This document shows, one piece after another, positions 1 through 8,470 of a DNA stretch of 64,000 nt (within the stretch, counting starts at the first letter, position 1; the number at the start of each line of letters is the position of its first letter). The notes beneath the pieces are model-generated. The model was not told the DNA's origin. It searched no databases and worked only from the letters and a program-made list of their open reading frames with translations. Source of the stretch: Yinghuangia elevatio (GTDB lineage Bacteria; Actinomycetota; Actinomycetes; Streptomycetales; Streptomycetaceae); the NCBI RefSeq assembly GCF_040649515.1, contig NZ_JBEZFP010000003.1, positions 91,887 through 155,886 on the forward strand. The letters run 5' to 3'. A program made the position numbers and the translations under genes.

Positions 1-1398
1 CAGGCCGTCGACGCCGCGCACGCGGCAGCGGGCGTCGAGGACCGCGAGTGGATCGCCGTCCGGGCCCATGGCGCACGTGCTGCCCAGGTGGCCGTAGCTG
101 ATGAGGCCGGAGGCGACGAGGGTGGCGGCCGCGTCCGGTGCGCGGAGGTCGGCGACCGGGTGCACGCGTTCGGCGGCGAGCGAGGTGAAGGGCTCGGACT
201 CCTCGAGTTCGGCGATGCGGCCCAACAGCCAGTCGAATCGGGCGAGATCGTGGTCGGTGAGCGTCGGCATGACGACGTCGGGTTCGCTGTCGGGATCCGT
301 GGACGCGATGGACACCCTGCCTCGGCCCGTGACGTCGAGCAGGAACGGCACGACGGAGAAGTGCGTGCCGTGCTCTCCCGGTTCGCCGACGGGGAGGTTG
401 AGGACGTGGAAGTCGATCATCGTCGCCTCGGGTGTCCGACCGACCCAGACGGGCTGAACCGGACCGCCGCGCAACGGTGTTCCTCCCGGGTGGCGGTAGA
501 GCAGGGCTATGCCCAGGTGGTCCTGGAGGTTCGCGCCCACGCCGGGAAGGTCGACGGCCACCGGCACGCCCAGGGCGTCGAGGACGGACTTGGGCCCGAT
601 GCCGGAGCGCTGGAGGAGCGCGGGGGATCCGGTGGCGCCGCAGCACAGGACGATCTCGGTTGCGGTGTAGGCGCGGTCGTCGGAGGTGACGACGGAGGTC
701 GCCCGGCCGTCGACGACGGTGACGCGGGCGGCGGTGGCCGCGGTGACGATCCGCAGGTTGGGGCGTGCGCGCACCTCGTCGGGGAGGTACGCGCGGCTGA
801 CCGTCAGGCGCTCGGCCCCGTCGGGCGAGGTCGTGAGCGGGAAGATGCCGATGCCCGGCAGGCGGCGCGGGTCGTTGACGTCGTCGGCCCATGGCACGCC
901 GAGCGTCCGCACCGCGGCCTGGAACGCCCGGTGCGACTCGGACTGTTCGTCGAGCGGGGACCGGCGTACGACCAACGGTCCGCTGCCGCCGTGCAGTTCC
1001 GTGTCACCGAAGTCGAGGTCCTGTTCCATGCCCCGGAATGTGGCCAGGATGTCGGGCCAGCTCCAGCCGTCGAGGCCGCGCGCGGCCCACGCGTCGTAGT
1101 CGGACGGCTGGCCGCGCATGGTGGCGAGGTAGTTGACCGCCGACGTCCCGCCGAGGACTCGGCCCCGCACCATCTGCACGGTGCGGTCGGCGCCGGCGGA
1201 CATCGCGTAGGGCCGCGCGAAGGGCGTGCCCGCCCACACGTCCCCGGCCGAGGCGGGCCGCAGCACGCTCGCGTCGTACTCGGCGTCGTCCGGCCCCTGT
1301 TCGAGCAGCAGGACGCGCCGCTCCGGGTCCTCCGAAAGCCGCGCCGCGAGGACCGCGCCGCTGGTGCCGCCGCCGACGACGATCACATCCGCGTCCAT
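1..1398 (-). CDS. GMC-family FAD oxidoreductase (choline dehydrogenase-like), 3' end cut by window edge
   Basis: Soluble flavoenzyme that would oxidise an alcohol substrate using bound FAD. The N-terminus carries the dinucleotide-binding motif VVGGGTSGAVLAARL at residues 6-20 and the GMC signature GRVLGGTSAVNYL near residue 85; RCRVRGVDGL near the edge is the segment that precedes the C-terminal active-site region. The frame is open to base 1 (466 codons); about 50 residues, including the catalytic His, lie outside the window. The ATG start is supported by AGGGGAG 6 bases upstream. It follows the GntR gene by 95 bases on the same strand, so the two may be co-transcribed and substrate-linked. 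Family is clear; the substrate is not. Choline dehydrogenase itself is only one possibility, since GMC enzymes act on many alcohols. Confidence 0.9.
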   Translation of the reverse strand, partial: MDADVIVVGGGTSGAVLAARLSEDPERRVLLLEQGPDDAEYDASVLRPASAGDVWAGTPFARPYAMSAGADRTVQMVRGRVLGGTSAVNYLATMRGQPSDYDAWAARGLDGWSWPDILATFRGMEQDLDFGDTELHGGSGPLVVRRSPLDEQSESHRAFQAAVRTLGVPWADDVNDPRRLPGIGIFPLTTSPDGAERLTVSRAYLPDEVRARPNLRIVTAATAARVTVVDGRATSVVTSDDRAYTATEIVLCCGATGSPALLQRSGIGPKSVLDALGVPVAVDLPGVGANLQDHLGIALLYRHPGGTPLRGGPVQPVWVGRTPEATMIDFHVLNLPVGEPGEHGTHFSVVPFLLDVTGRGRVSIASTDPDSEPDVVMPTLTDHDLARFDWLLGRIAELEESEPFTSLAAERVHPVADLRAPDAAATLVASGLISYGHLGSTCAMGPDGDPLAVLDARCRVRGVDGL

Positions 1399-1493
1399 CG
1401 CCACTCCCCTGCCTACGCGGGCCGTGGCCCAACTGCTTGACCGCGTCACCTTATGCGGCAAAGGGAGGCGAGTCGAGGGTGATCGGCGTGCCG

Positions 1494-2261
1494 TCAGGCG
1501 GTCGCCGCGCCGGCCGGGCCCTCGCCCTCCGCGGTCCGTTCCGCGTACGCCAGCAGCAGGTCGGTGGTCAGGTTGATGTGGTCGGCCAGCAGCGCCACGG
1601 CCCGGTCCGCGTCGTGGGCCAGCGCCGCGTCCATCATCGCCCGGTGCTCGCAGGCGACGTCGCGCGTGGCGGCCTCGGCGGCGAGCGGCCCGGACCAGCG
1701 GCGGTACAGCTCGGCCCGGTCGCGCAGGCTCGCCGCCATGCTCCGCAGGCGCGGGCTCGGCGAGGCGCTGATCAGCGCGTCGTGGAAGATCGCGTGCGCG
1801 GCCGCCCACTCCTCCGTCACGGTCAGCGTGGCGAGGTCGCTGAGGAACGGGGTGCGCGTGAGGCGGTGGTGCGCCCCGACCACCAGGGACTCGTACTCCA
1901 CGTCCGCATGTTCGACGGCCTCGCGCAGCGCGGCCCCCTCGATGAGCACACGCACCTTGGTCAGGTCGATCAGGTCGGCCACGTCGAGGGAGACGACGGA
2001 GAAGCCGAGTTGCGGGGCCGCGACGACGAGGCCCTGCTCGGCCAGCCGGCTGAGCGCCTCGCGCACCACCGAGAGGCTGACGCCGAAGTCGTCGGCCAGC
2101 GCACGCGGGCTCAGGCGCGCTCCCGGGGCGAACCGCCCGGCGAGCACCCGCGCGCGCAGCTCGGTCTGGACCGCGACGGTACGGCTGGGGGCGGCGTCGC
2201 CCTCACCCGCCTTGTCGGTTCTGCGGACAGGCCGACGGTCCTTGTCCTGTCGTGCCGCCAC
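1494..2261 (-). CDS. GntR-family regulator with FCD ligand domain
   Basis: Predicted DNA-binding repressor or activator of 255 residues. A winged helix-turn-helix occupies about residues 28-90 (recognition helix around VSLSVVREALSRL) and an all-helical FCD domain follows at about 100-235, with the spaced His and Asp residues (for example HAIFHDAL and CEHRAMMDAAL) that bind a metal or a carboxylate ligand in this family. It lies upstream of the GMC oxidoreductase on the same strand and 0.4 kb from the acetoacetyl-CoA synthetase. A role in controlling this catabolic region is inferred from position. FCD regulators usually respond to small organic acids produced by the pathway they control. Confidence 0.9.
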   Translation of the reverse strand: MAARQDKDRRPVRRTDKAGEGDAAPSRTVAVQTELRARVLAGRFAPGARLSPRALADDFGVSLSVVREALSRLAEQGLVVAAPQLGFSVVSLDVADLIDLTKVRVLIEGAALREAVEHADVEYESLVVGAHHRLTRTPFLSDLATLTVTEEWAAAHAIFHDALISASPSPRLRSMAASLRDRAELYRRWSGPLAAEAATRDVACEHRAMMDAALAHDADRAVALLADHINLTTDLLLAYAERTAEGEGPAGAATA

Positions 2262-2528
2262 GGTTGTGCCCCCTGCCTAGGTTCTTCCCGCCGGCGATAC
2301 GCGCCGCCGAGCGCTTCGGCCGACTTTCCGGCAGATGACCCTCAACTTTACGCCTGATCGATTTCCTGAGGGTCTTCCCCTCCCCTCCCGGTGGCAGCGG
2401 AGACCAGCGGGCAGCCGACGGCCCCGGGCAACAGACCCGACCGAGGTCAGCGGTCCAGGCCGGGGGGGCGGGGCCTGGGCAGGAGGTCGGGCAGAGGGCC
2501 ACGGTGGGGGCCCGGGTCGGGCCCGGTC

Positions 2529-2637
2529 GGTGGGAGCACCGGCGGGGGCCCGGTCGGGGCCGGACGGTGGGAGCCCCGGCGGCGGGGGTCCGGGTCGGCC
2601 CGGACAGTAGGAGCGCCGGCGGGGGCCCGGTCGAGCG
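2529..2637. repeat. G-rich degenerate direct repeat, three units
   Basis: Three units of 37, 40 and about 31 bases begin at 2529, 2566 and 2606, each opening with GGTGGGAG or AGTAGGAG and continuing through CCGGCGGGGG and CCCGGTCGG-like blocks. They fill the 411-base gap between the GntR gene and the end of the acetoacetyl-CoA synthetase gene, which otherwise holds no gene. The plus strand has many runs of three to five G and could form quadruplex-like structure. Confidence 0.6.
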
Positions 2638-2672
2638 ACGTCGGATCCGACATCGGACAGCAGGTCGGCCGA

Positions 2673-4706
2673 TCAGTTCGCCGGCCGGCGCCCGGTCAGC
2701 CCCCGTTCCGTGGCCCGGGCCACCGCGACGAGCCGGTCCAGAGCCTCCGGGTCGTCAACGGCGTCGCGGCTCACCGCGGCGTCCGGCTCCGCCCCGAGCA
2801 GAATGCGCTTGACCGGCACTTCGAGCTTCTTGCCGGTGCGGGTACGCGGGATCGCGTCCACGGCCAAGATCTCGTCCGGCACGTGCCGCGGCGACGCGTC
2901 GCGGCGCAGGCGCTCGACCACCTCGGCGCGGAGGTCGTCGTCGAGTCCCCCGTCGACCACCACGAAGAGCGGCATCCAGTACGTCCCGTCCGGCCGCTCG
3001 ACGCCGACCACGAGGCTGTCCAGCACACGCGGGACCTTCTCCACCACGTCGTAGATGTCGGCGCTGCCGAGCCGTACCCCCTGCCTGTTGAGCGTGGCGT
3101 CGGCGCGGCCGTGGATGACGACGCTGCCGCGCTCCGTGATGGTGATCCAGTCGCCGTGCCGCCAAATGCCGTCGTACACCCCGAAGTAGGCGTCCCGGTA
3201 CTTGGCGCCGTCGGGGTCGTTCCAGAAGTACAGCGGCATCGTCGGCATCGGGGCCGTCACGACCAGTTCGCCGACGCCGCCGCGCACCGGCCGGCCCGCC
3301 GGGTCGTACGCGTCCAGCGCGACGCCGAGCGCCGCCGCGGAGATCTCCCCCGGCCAGATCGGCAGGTTCGGCGCCCAGCCGGCGAGCGCGGTGACCACGT
3401 CGGTGCCGCCGGACACGGACGCCAACGGCACCCGGCCGCCGAACTGTTCGCGCACCCACTCGTACGCCGCAACCGAAACCGGCGACCCGGTCGCGCCGAT
3501 GGCCCGGAGGGCCGCCAGGTCGTGGGCGTCCGCCGGGCGGTGGCCCGCCTTCTCACTGGCCGTCAGATAGGCCGGACTGGTCCCGAACACCGTGACCCGG
3601 TGCCGGCCCGCCAGTTCCCACAGCCGGTCGACGCGCGGGTGCGCCGGATTGCCGTCGTACAGCACCAGCGACGCGCCGACCAGCAGCGCCTCGACGCAGA
3701 AGTTCCACATCATCCAGTTGGTGGTGGTGTACCAGAACAACCGGTCCCGGTCGGTCATGTCGAGGCCCAGCACAAGCGTCTTCAGGCCGTCCAGGACGAC
3801 GCCCCCGTGCCCGTGCACGATCGCCTTGGGCACCCCGGTGGTTCCCGAGGAGTAGAGGATCCACAGCGGATGGCCGAACGGCAGGGGCTCGGCACGCAGC
3901 GGCCCGGGCGCGGGGTCGCGGGCGGCGTCCCAGTCCAGGACCGGCACCGGGAACTCCGGGGCGTCCAGGCCGAGATGGCGTACGTGCAGCACCGTCCCGA
4001 CGGAGGGCAGCAGTTCGGCGAGGCGCGCGGCCTCGGCCCGGCGGTCGTGTGTGCGGCCGCCGAAGTGGTAGCCGTCCGCGCAGACCAGCACGGCGGGTTC
4101 GAGCTGCGCGAGGCGGCTCGCGGCGGCGCCGGCGGCGTAGTCGGGGCCGCAGCACGACCAGACCGCGCCGATGCTCGCCGCCGCCAGGAACGCGACCACG
4201 GCGGCGGCGCAGTTCGGCAGGTACCCGGCCACCCGGTCGCCGGGGCCGACCCCGAGGTCGCGCAGCAGTTCGGCGGCTCCGGCCACCTGCCGCTCCAGGT
4301 CCCGCCAGGTCAGGTTTTGTACGCCGCCGTCCTCGGTGACCGCCGTCAGCACCATCGCGTCCGGGGTGCGACCCGTAAACACCCTGTCCACGAAGTTGAG
4401 TTCGGCGTCGGGGAACCAGGTGGCTCCGGGCATGTCGGGGTGCGTCAGGACGGTTGCGGGCGCGGGGCCGGGGGCGACCGAGAAGAACGTCCAGACGTCC
4501 GACCAGAAGTCCTCGGCGCGGTCCACGGACCACTGCCACAGGTCCTGGTAGGAGTTCAGCTCCAGGCCGCGCCTGGCCGCGACGTCGCGCATGAAGGCCG
4601 CGATGGCGGTCTCCGCCACGGCTGCCGGATCGGGGCGCCAGACGGGCTCCGTCCCCTGCCCGGACCCCGGTGTCGCTCCTCGGCCGTTTCCCGCTGTCCC
4701 GCTCAC
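2673..4706 (-). CDS. aacS: acetoacetyl-CoA synthetase (acetoacetate-CoA ligase)
   Basis: ATP-dependent activation of acetoacetate (or a related 3-oxo acid) to its CoA thioester in the cytoplasm, in ANL-superfamily fashion. The protein has 677 residues, close to the roughly 650 usual for AacS. The N-terminal acetyl-CoA synthetase-type segment is followed by the AMP-binding motif YSSGTTGVPKAIVHGHGG near residue 285 and by the C-terminal RTRTGKKLEVPVKR near 620, which carries the catalytic lysine. The GTG start has a perfect AGGAGG Shine-Dalgarno six bases upstream. It is transcribed away from the FAH-led aromatic operon through a shared 195-base intergenic region. Acetoacetate is an end product of some ring-cleavage and ketone routes, so the gene could funnel the product of the neighbouring pathway to acetyl-CoA; that link is inferred. 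Confidence 0.88.
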   Translation of the reverse strand: MSGTAGNGRGATPGSGQGTEPVWRPDPAAVAETAIAAFMRDVAARRGLELNSYQDLWQWSVDRAEDFWSDVWTFFSVAPGPAPATVLTHPDMPGATWFPDAELNFVDRVFTGRTPDAMVLTAVTEDGGVQNLTWRDLERQVAGAAELLRDLGVGPGDRVAGYLPNCAAAVVAFLAAASIGAVWSCCGPDYAAGAAASRLAQLEPAVLVCADGYHFGGRTHDRRAEAARLAELLPSVGTVLHVRHLGLDAPEFPVPVLDWDAARDPAPGPLRAEPLPFGHPLWILYSSGTTGVPKAIVHGHGGVVLDGLKTLVLGLDMTDRDRLFWYTTTNWMMWNFCVEALLVGASLVLYDGNPAHPRVDRLWELAGRHRVTVFGTSPAYLTASEKAGHRPADAHDLAALRAIGATGSPVSVAAYEWVREQFGGRVPLASVSGGTDVVTALAGWAPNLPIWPGEISAAALGVALDAYDPAGRPVRGGVGELVVTAPMPTMPLYFWNDPDGAKYRDAYFGVYDGIWRHGDWITITERGSVVIHGRADATLNRQGVRLGSADIYDVVEKVPRVLDSLVVGVERPDGTYWMPLFVVVDGGLDDDLRAEVVERLRRDASPRHVPDEILAVDAIPRTRTGKKLEVPVKRILLGAEPDAAVSRDAVDDPEALDRLVAVARATERGLTGRRPAN

Positions 4707-4732
4707 GCGCCGCCTCCTGTCGTATCCCGGTC

Positions 4733-4762
4733 ACGCTAGGCCGACTGAGAAACGATTGTCCA
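4733..4762 (-). promoter_or_regulatory. predicted sigma70-type promoter of aacS
   Basis: On the minus strand TGGACA (4762-4757) and TAGCGT (4738-4733) are separated by 18 bases and would start transcription about 20 bases upstream of the aacS start codon. This is pattern matching only. Confidence 0.45.
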
Positions 4763-4786
4763 GGCTCATAAAATCTTCCGCACAAG

Positions 4787-4796
4787 AAATCGATTT
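4787..4796. promoter_or_regulatory. AT-rich palindrome AAATCGATTT in a divergent promoter region
   Basis: A perfect 10-base palindrome lies in an unusually AT-rich stretch (about 4750-4800) between the divergent aacS and FAH genes, followed directly by TTGACG at 4801-4806, a possible -35 box for the plus-strand operon. It is a candidate operator for a local regulator such as the GntR protein. Confidence 0.35.
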
Positions 4797-4901
4797 TGTC
4801 TTGACGATGCCCGAAACGAGGCGCAGGCTGACGGCATCCGGCCGTCAGGATGTGGTCACACGGCCGTCACACAACCCCTAGACCGTGCACCGGAGCCCTG
4901 A

Positions 4902-5762
4902 ATGCGCATCGCGAACGTCGCCGGACGTGCCACCCTCCTGGACCGGGACGGAGGCGGCCTCGACGTCGAGAAGGCGAGCGGCGGCCGCTTCCCCTCCGAC
5001 CCGCAGGCCATCTTCGAGTCCTGGGACGCCCTGCGCGACTGGGCAGCCTCCGCCGCCCCCGCGGACTTCGCCGTCGACGAGTCCCAGTTGCGGGCCCCTA
5101 CGCCCCTGCCGCGCCAGGTCTTCGCGATCGGCCTGAACTACGCCGAGCACGCCGCCGAGGCCAGCTTGTCCCGGCCCGAATCCCCGCCCGTCTTCACCAA
5201 GTTCCCCACGTCGATCACCGGGCCGCGCGCACAGGTGGTCCTGCCGAGCGAAAACGTGGACTGGGAGGTGGAGTTGGTGGTGGCGATCGGCCGCACCGCC
5301 GTCGCGGTCGACGAGGGAGCCGCCTGGGACCACGTCGCGGGGCTCACCATCGGCCAGGACCTGTCCGAGCGCGTCGTGCAACTGAGCGGTCCTGTACCGC
5401 AGTTCTCGCTCGGCAAGTCCTATCCCGGCTTCGCGCCGCTCGGCCCCTGCCTGGTGACCCCCGACGAGGTGGACGACCCGGAGGATCTGGAGCTCGGCTG
5501 CGCCGTGGACGGCGAGGTGCTCCAGCACGGCCGCACGGGCGACATGATCTTCGGCGTCGCGGAGCTGGTCGCCCGGCTCTCCGCGGTCTGCCCGCTCCTC
5601 CCCGGCGACATCATCTTCACCGGCACGCCCTCCGGCGTCGGCATGGCCCGCGACCCGCAGCGGTACCTGCGCCCCGGAGAAACCCTGGTCAGCCACGTGA
5701 CAGGTATAGGCGAACTGCGGAACGCCCTCGTCGACGGGCGCACCGCCGATGTACGCGACTGA
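4902..5762 (+). CDS. fumarylacetoacetate hydrolase (FAH) family enzyme
   Basis: Metal-dependent hydrolase, isomerase, hydratase or decarboxylase acting on 2-oxo or enol acids produced by ring cleavage. The 286-residue protein has the FAH fold core from about residue 70: FAIGLNYAEH, the acidic metal ligands in VDWEVELVVAIG, a further Asp in TIGQDLSER, and the family signature GDIIFTGTPSGVG near residue 235. It is the first gene of a run of six plus-strand genes, with 18 bases to the VOC dioxygenase gene. In steroid A/B-ring and phenylpropionate pathways an enzyme of this superfamily handles the 2-hydroxydienoate after meta-cleavage, which fits the neighbours. The exact reaction (hydratase versus isomerase/decarboxylase or diketone hydrolase) cannot be read from sequence. 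Confidence 0.88.
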   Translation: MRIANVAGRATLLDRDGGGLDVEKASGGRFPSDPQAIFESWDALRDWAASAAPADFAVDESQLRAPTPLPRQVFAIGLNYAEHAAEASLSRPESPPVFTKFPTSITGPRAQVVLPSENVDWEVELVVAIGRTAVAVDEGAAWDHVAGLTIGQDLSERVVQLSGPVPQFSLGKSYPGFAPLGPCLVTPDEVDDPEDLELGCAVDGEVLQHGRTGDMIFGVAELVARLSAVCPLLPGDIIFTGTPSGVGMARDPQRYLRPGETLVSHVTGIGELRNALVDGRTADVRD

Positions 5763-5780
5763 CCGACAGGAGACACGGAC

Positions 5781-6809
5781 ATGCCCCTGCACCGGCTGAA
5801 CCAGATCACCGTCGCGGTGCCCGACGTGGCCGCGACCGGCGCGTACTACACCGACTTCGGACTCTCGGCGGCCCCGGGTGATACAGGCACACCGGCCGGC
5901 ACAGGCGGTACGGGCACTCCCGACGGTACGGCGGCCTCCGGCGGGGCGGCCCCGCCCCTCGCCGAGCCCACGACGGGCGCCGCGACGTACGCGACCGCCG
6001 ACGGCGGCGCCCAGCTCGTCCTGGTGCCCGGCCACCGCCGCCGCCTGCTGGAGATCCGCGTCGGGGCGGACGACCCCGACGACATCGACGCCATCGCCTT
6101 CCGGCTCGCCCGCCTCGACATCCCCGCCACCCGCGTCCCCGGCGGCATCCGCGCCCAGGATCCGGGGACGGAGGCGGCCGTGGTCGTCGAGGTCACCGCG
6201 CGGGTGACGCAGCGCGCGACCCCGACCCCGCCGTACAACGCGCCCGGCGACGCTCCCCGGCTGGACAGCCGCGCGCCCGGCGTGTTGCGCGAGACTCCGG
6301 TACGGCCGCGCAAGCTCGGACACGTGGTGGTCGGCTCGACCGACCAGGAAGGCTCGCAGCGGTTCTTCACCGAAGGTCTCGGATTCCGCACCAGCGACAC
6401 CGTCCCGGGCCTCGCCGCCTTCATGCGGTGCTCGACGGACCACCACAACGTCCTGGTGCAGCAGGCCCCCATCGCGTTCCTCCACCACACCGCCTGGGAG
6501 GTCGACGACGTCGACGAGGTCGGGCGGGGCGCGTCCGCGATGCTGGAGGGGCATCCGGAACGCCACGTATGGGGCCTGGGCCGCCATCACATCGGCTCGA
6601 ACTTCTTCTGGTACCTGCGCGATCCCGCCGGGAACTTCTCGGAGTACTACTCCGACCTGGACTGCATCGTCGACGAGGCACTGTGGAAGCCGGAAACACT
6701 GGAAGGCATGCGCGGCCTCTACAACTGGGGTCCACCGCCTCCGCCTTCCTTCCTCGCCCCGGACGATCTGGCCGACCTGATGACCGGCAGCCACGGAGCC
6801 GGGGCATGA
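5781..6809 (+). CDS. VOC-superfamily extradiol-type ring-cleavage dioxygenase
   Basis: Two-module vicinal oxygen chelate protein of 342 residues. The C-terminal module keeps the residues expected of an Fe(II) extradiol dioxygenase: a His in KLGHVVV (about 181), a His in FLHHTAWEV (about 235) and a Glu in GNFSEYYSDLD (about 288); STDHHNVLV near 221 resembles the second-sphere active-site His region of BphC-like enzymes. The N-terminal module is degenerate and interrupted by a Gly/Thr/Pro/Ala-rich insert at about residues 32-66, which is unusual. It would cleave a catechol-type ring next to a hydroxyl. Its stop overlaps the start of the next gene by ATGA, indicating translational coupling to the hydroxylase. 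Confidence 0.85.
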   Translation: MPLHRLNQITVAVPDVAATGAYYTDFGLSAAPGDTGTPAGTGGTGTPDGTAASGGAAPPLAEPTTGAATYATADGGAQLVLVPGHRRRLLEIRVGADDPDDIDAIAFRLARLDIPATRVPGGIRAQDPGTEAAVVVEVTARVTQRATPTPPYNAPGDAPRLDSRAPGVLRETPVRPRKLGHVVVGSTDQEGSQRFFTEGLGFRTSDTVPGLAAFMRCSTDHHNVLVQQAPIAFLHHTAWEVDDVDEVGRGASAMLEGHPERHVWGLGRHHIGSNFFWYLRDPAGNFSEYYSDLDCIVDEALWKPETLEGMRGLYNWGPPPPPSFLAPDDLADLMTGSHGAGA

Positions 6810-8470
6810 CCGTCGCGGACGGCCTCGACTGCGACGTGGCCGTGGTCGGCTACGGCCCGGTCGGCCAGGCGCTCGCCATCCGCCTCGCCGGACTCGGACA
6901 CCGCGTCACCGTCGTCGAACGCAGGACCACCCCCTACCTGTTGCCTCGGGCCGTGCACTTCGACGACGAAATCGCGCGGTTCCTGGGCGAGATGGAGCTC
7001 GGCCCGCGACTGGCGGACGTCAGCGAGCCGGCCGTCGACTACGACTGGCGCAACGCAGCAGGCGAAACCCTCCTGCACTTCGACTGGTCGGGTTTCGGCC
7101 CCAGCGGATGGCCGACCGCCAACATGTTCTCGCAGCCGGCACTGGAGGCGGTGCTCACGGCGAAGGCCGAGAGCCTCCCCGGCGTAACGGTGCTGCGCGG
7201 TCACCAGGCCGTCGCCCTCACCGACCGCGGAGACCACGCCGAACTCCGCGTCCGCGCCGCGGGCGCCGACGGTGACCGTGACGGCAGCGACGAACTCACG
7301 CTGCGGGCAAGCTACGTCGTCGGCTGCGACGGCGCAAACAGCTTCGTGCGCGACGTGCTCGGCACCACGGTCACCGACCTCGGCTTCCACTACGACTGGC
7401 TCATCGTGGACGTCATACCGCACGAGGAGCGCGTGTGGCGGCCGTTCAACCTCCAGGTATGCGACCCGGCCCGCCCCTCGACCGCCGTCTCGGGCGGACC
7501 GGGCCGCAGGCGCTGGGAGTTCATGCGCCTGCCCGGCGAGACGATCGCCGACCTCGACGACGCCGGGACCGCGTGGCGGCTGCTCGCGGACTGGGGCATC
7601 ACTGCGGACAACGCGACGCTGGAGCGCCACACGGTCTACACCTTCGAGGCCCGCTGGGCGGACACGTGGCGGTCCGGTCGCCTGCTGATCGCGGGCGACG
7701 CCGCCCACCTGATGCCGCCGTTCGCGGGACAGGGCATGTGCTCGGGAATGCGCGACGTCGCCAACCTGGCCTGGAAGCTCGACCTCGTGCTGAGTGGCAG
7801 GTCCGGAGACGCGCTGCTGGACACGTACGGCAGCGAACGCTCCGCGCACGTCCGCAACGCCATCGGCATCTCGGTCGAACTCGGCAACGTCATCTGCCTC
7901 ACCGACCCGGAGGCCGCGAAGGGCCGCGACGAGTACCTGCTCGGGGCAGGCGGGGATCCGGAGACGGCACTGCCGCCGGTCCCCCCGGCCGTGCTCGGCC
8001 CGGGCGTCGTACGGGCCGACGCGCACGGCGCGCCGGTCGGCTCGGCCGGGCAGCCGACGCCCCAGGGCCGCGTCGCCGACGCGGCCGGCCGCACCGGCCT
8101 GTTCGACCAGATCGCCGGGCCCGGGTTCGTCATCGCCACCACCGTCGACCCGCGGGACGCCCTCACTGCCGAGGCACGCGCCTTGGTACAGCTGATCGGT
8201 GCCCGCGTGGTGCACATCGTTCCGGAGGGGTCGCCTCTCACGGCTGCGGAACCCGTATCGGCGAACGACTCGACAGACTTGGAAATATTGCGAGTTGCCG
8301 ACGTCGAGGGGTTCTACCTCCCACACATGCGCGCCGTCGGCCACGAGGTGGCGATCGTACGTCCCGACCATTACCTGTTCGGCGCCGCGGCGTCGTCGGC
8401 GGACCTCCCCGGACTGCTGGCGGACCTGGCGGCCCGGCTCCACCTCCACCCGCTGGGAGACGCGGCATGA
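6806..8470 (+). CDS. FAD-dependent aromatic hydroxylase (MhpA / PheA-TfdB family)
   Basis: NAD(P)H-dependent, single-component flavoprotein monooxygenase of 554 residues that would hydroxylate a phenolic ring. Motifs in order: GYGPVGQ (GxGxxG) near residue 15 with the ribose-binding ERR about 20 residues later; the DG motif VGCDGANSFVRD near 173; the GD motif AGDAAHLMPPFAGQGMCSG near 295; and a C-terminal thioredoxin-like domain typical of MhpA and TfdB. The start is set by the ATGA overlap with the dioxygenase gene and by the N-terminal Rossmann fold beginning immediately after it. It is also ATGA-coupled to the following monooxygenase. MhpA acts on 3-hydroxyphenylpropionate, but members take many substrates, so I leave the substrate open. 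Confidence 0.9.
   Translation: MTVADGLDCDVAVVGYGPVGQALAIRLAGLGHRVTVVERRTTPYLLPRAVHFDDEIARFLGEMELGPRLADVSEPAVDYDWRNAAGETLLHFDWSGFGPSGWPTANMFSQPALEAVLTAKAESLPGVTVLRGHQAVALTDRGDHAELRVRAAGADGDRDGSDELTLRASYVVGCDGANSFVRDVLGTTVTDLGFHYDWLIVDVIPHEERVWRPFNLQVCDPARPSTAVSGGPGRRRWEFMRLPGETIADLDDAGTAWRLLADWGITADNATLERHTVYTFEARWADTWRSGRLLIAGDAAHLMPPFAGQGMCSGMRDVANLAWKLDLVLSGRSGDALLDTYGSERSAHVRNAIGISVELGNVICLTDPEAAKGRDEYLLGAGGDPETALPPVPPAVLGPGVVRADAHGAPVGSAGQPTPQGRVADAAGRTGLFDQIAGPGFVIATTVDPRDALTAEARALVQLIGARVVHIVPEGSPLTAAEPVSANDSTDLEILRVADVEGFYLPHMRAVGHEVAIVRPDHYLFGAAASSADLPGLLADLAARLHLHPLGDAA

Noticed and set aside
1437..2357. Plus-strand open frame opposite the GntR gene
   Set aside because: Complement of a regulator with clear HTH and FCD motifs; composition is Arg/Val/Gly-rich noise.
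2391..4739. A 782-codon plus-strand open frame opposite aacS
   Set aside because: The minus strand encodes a full acetoacetyl-CoA synthetase with correct motifs; the plus frame has none.
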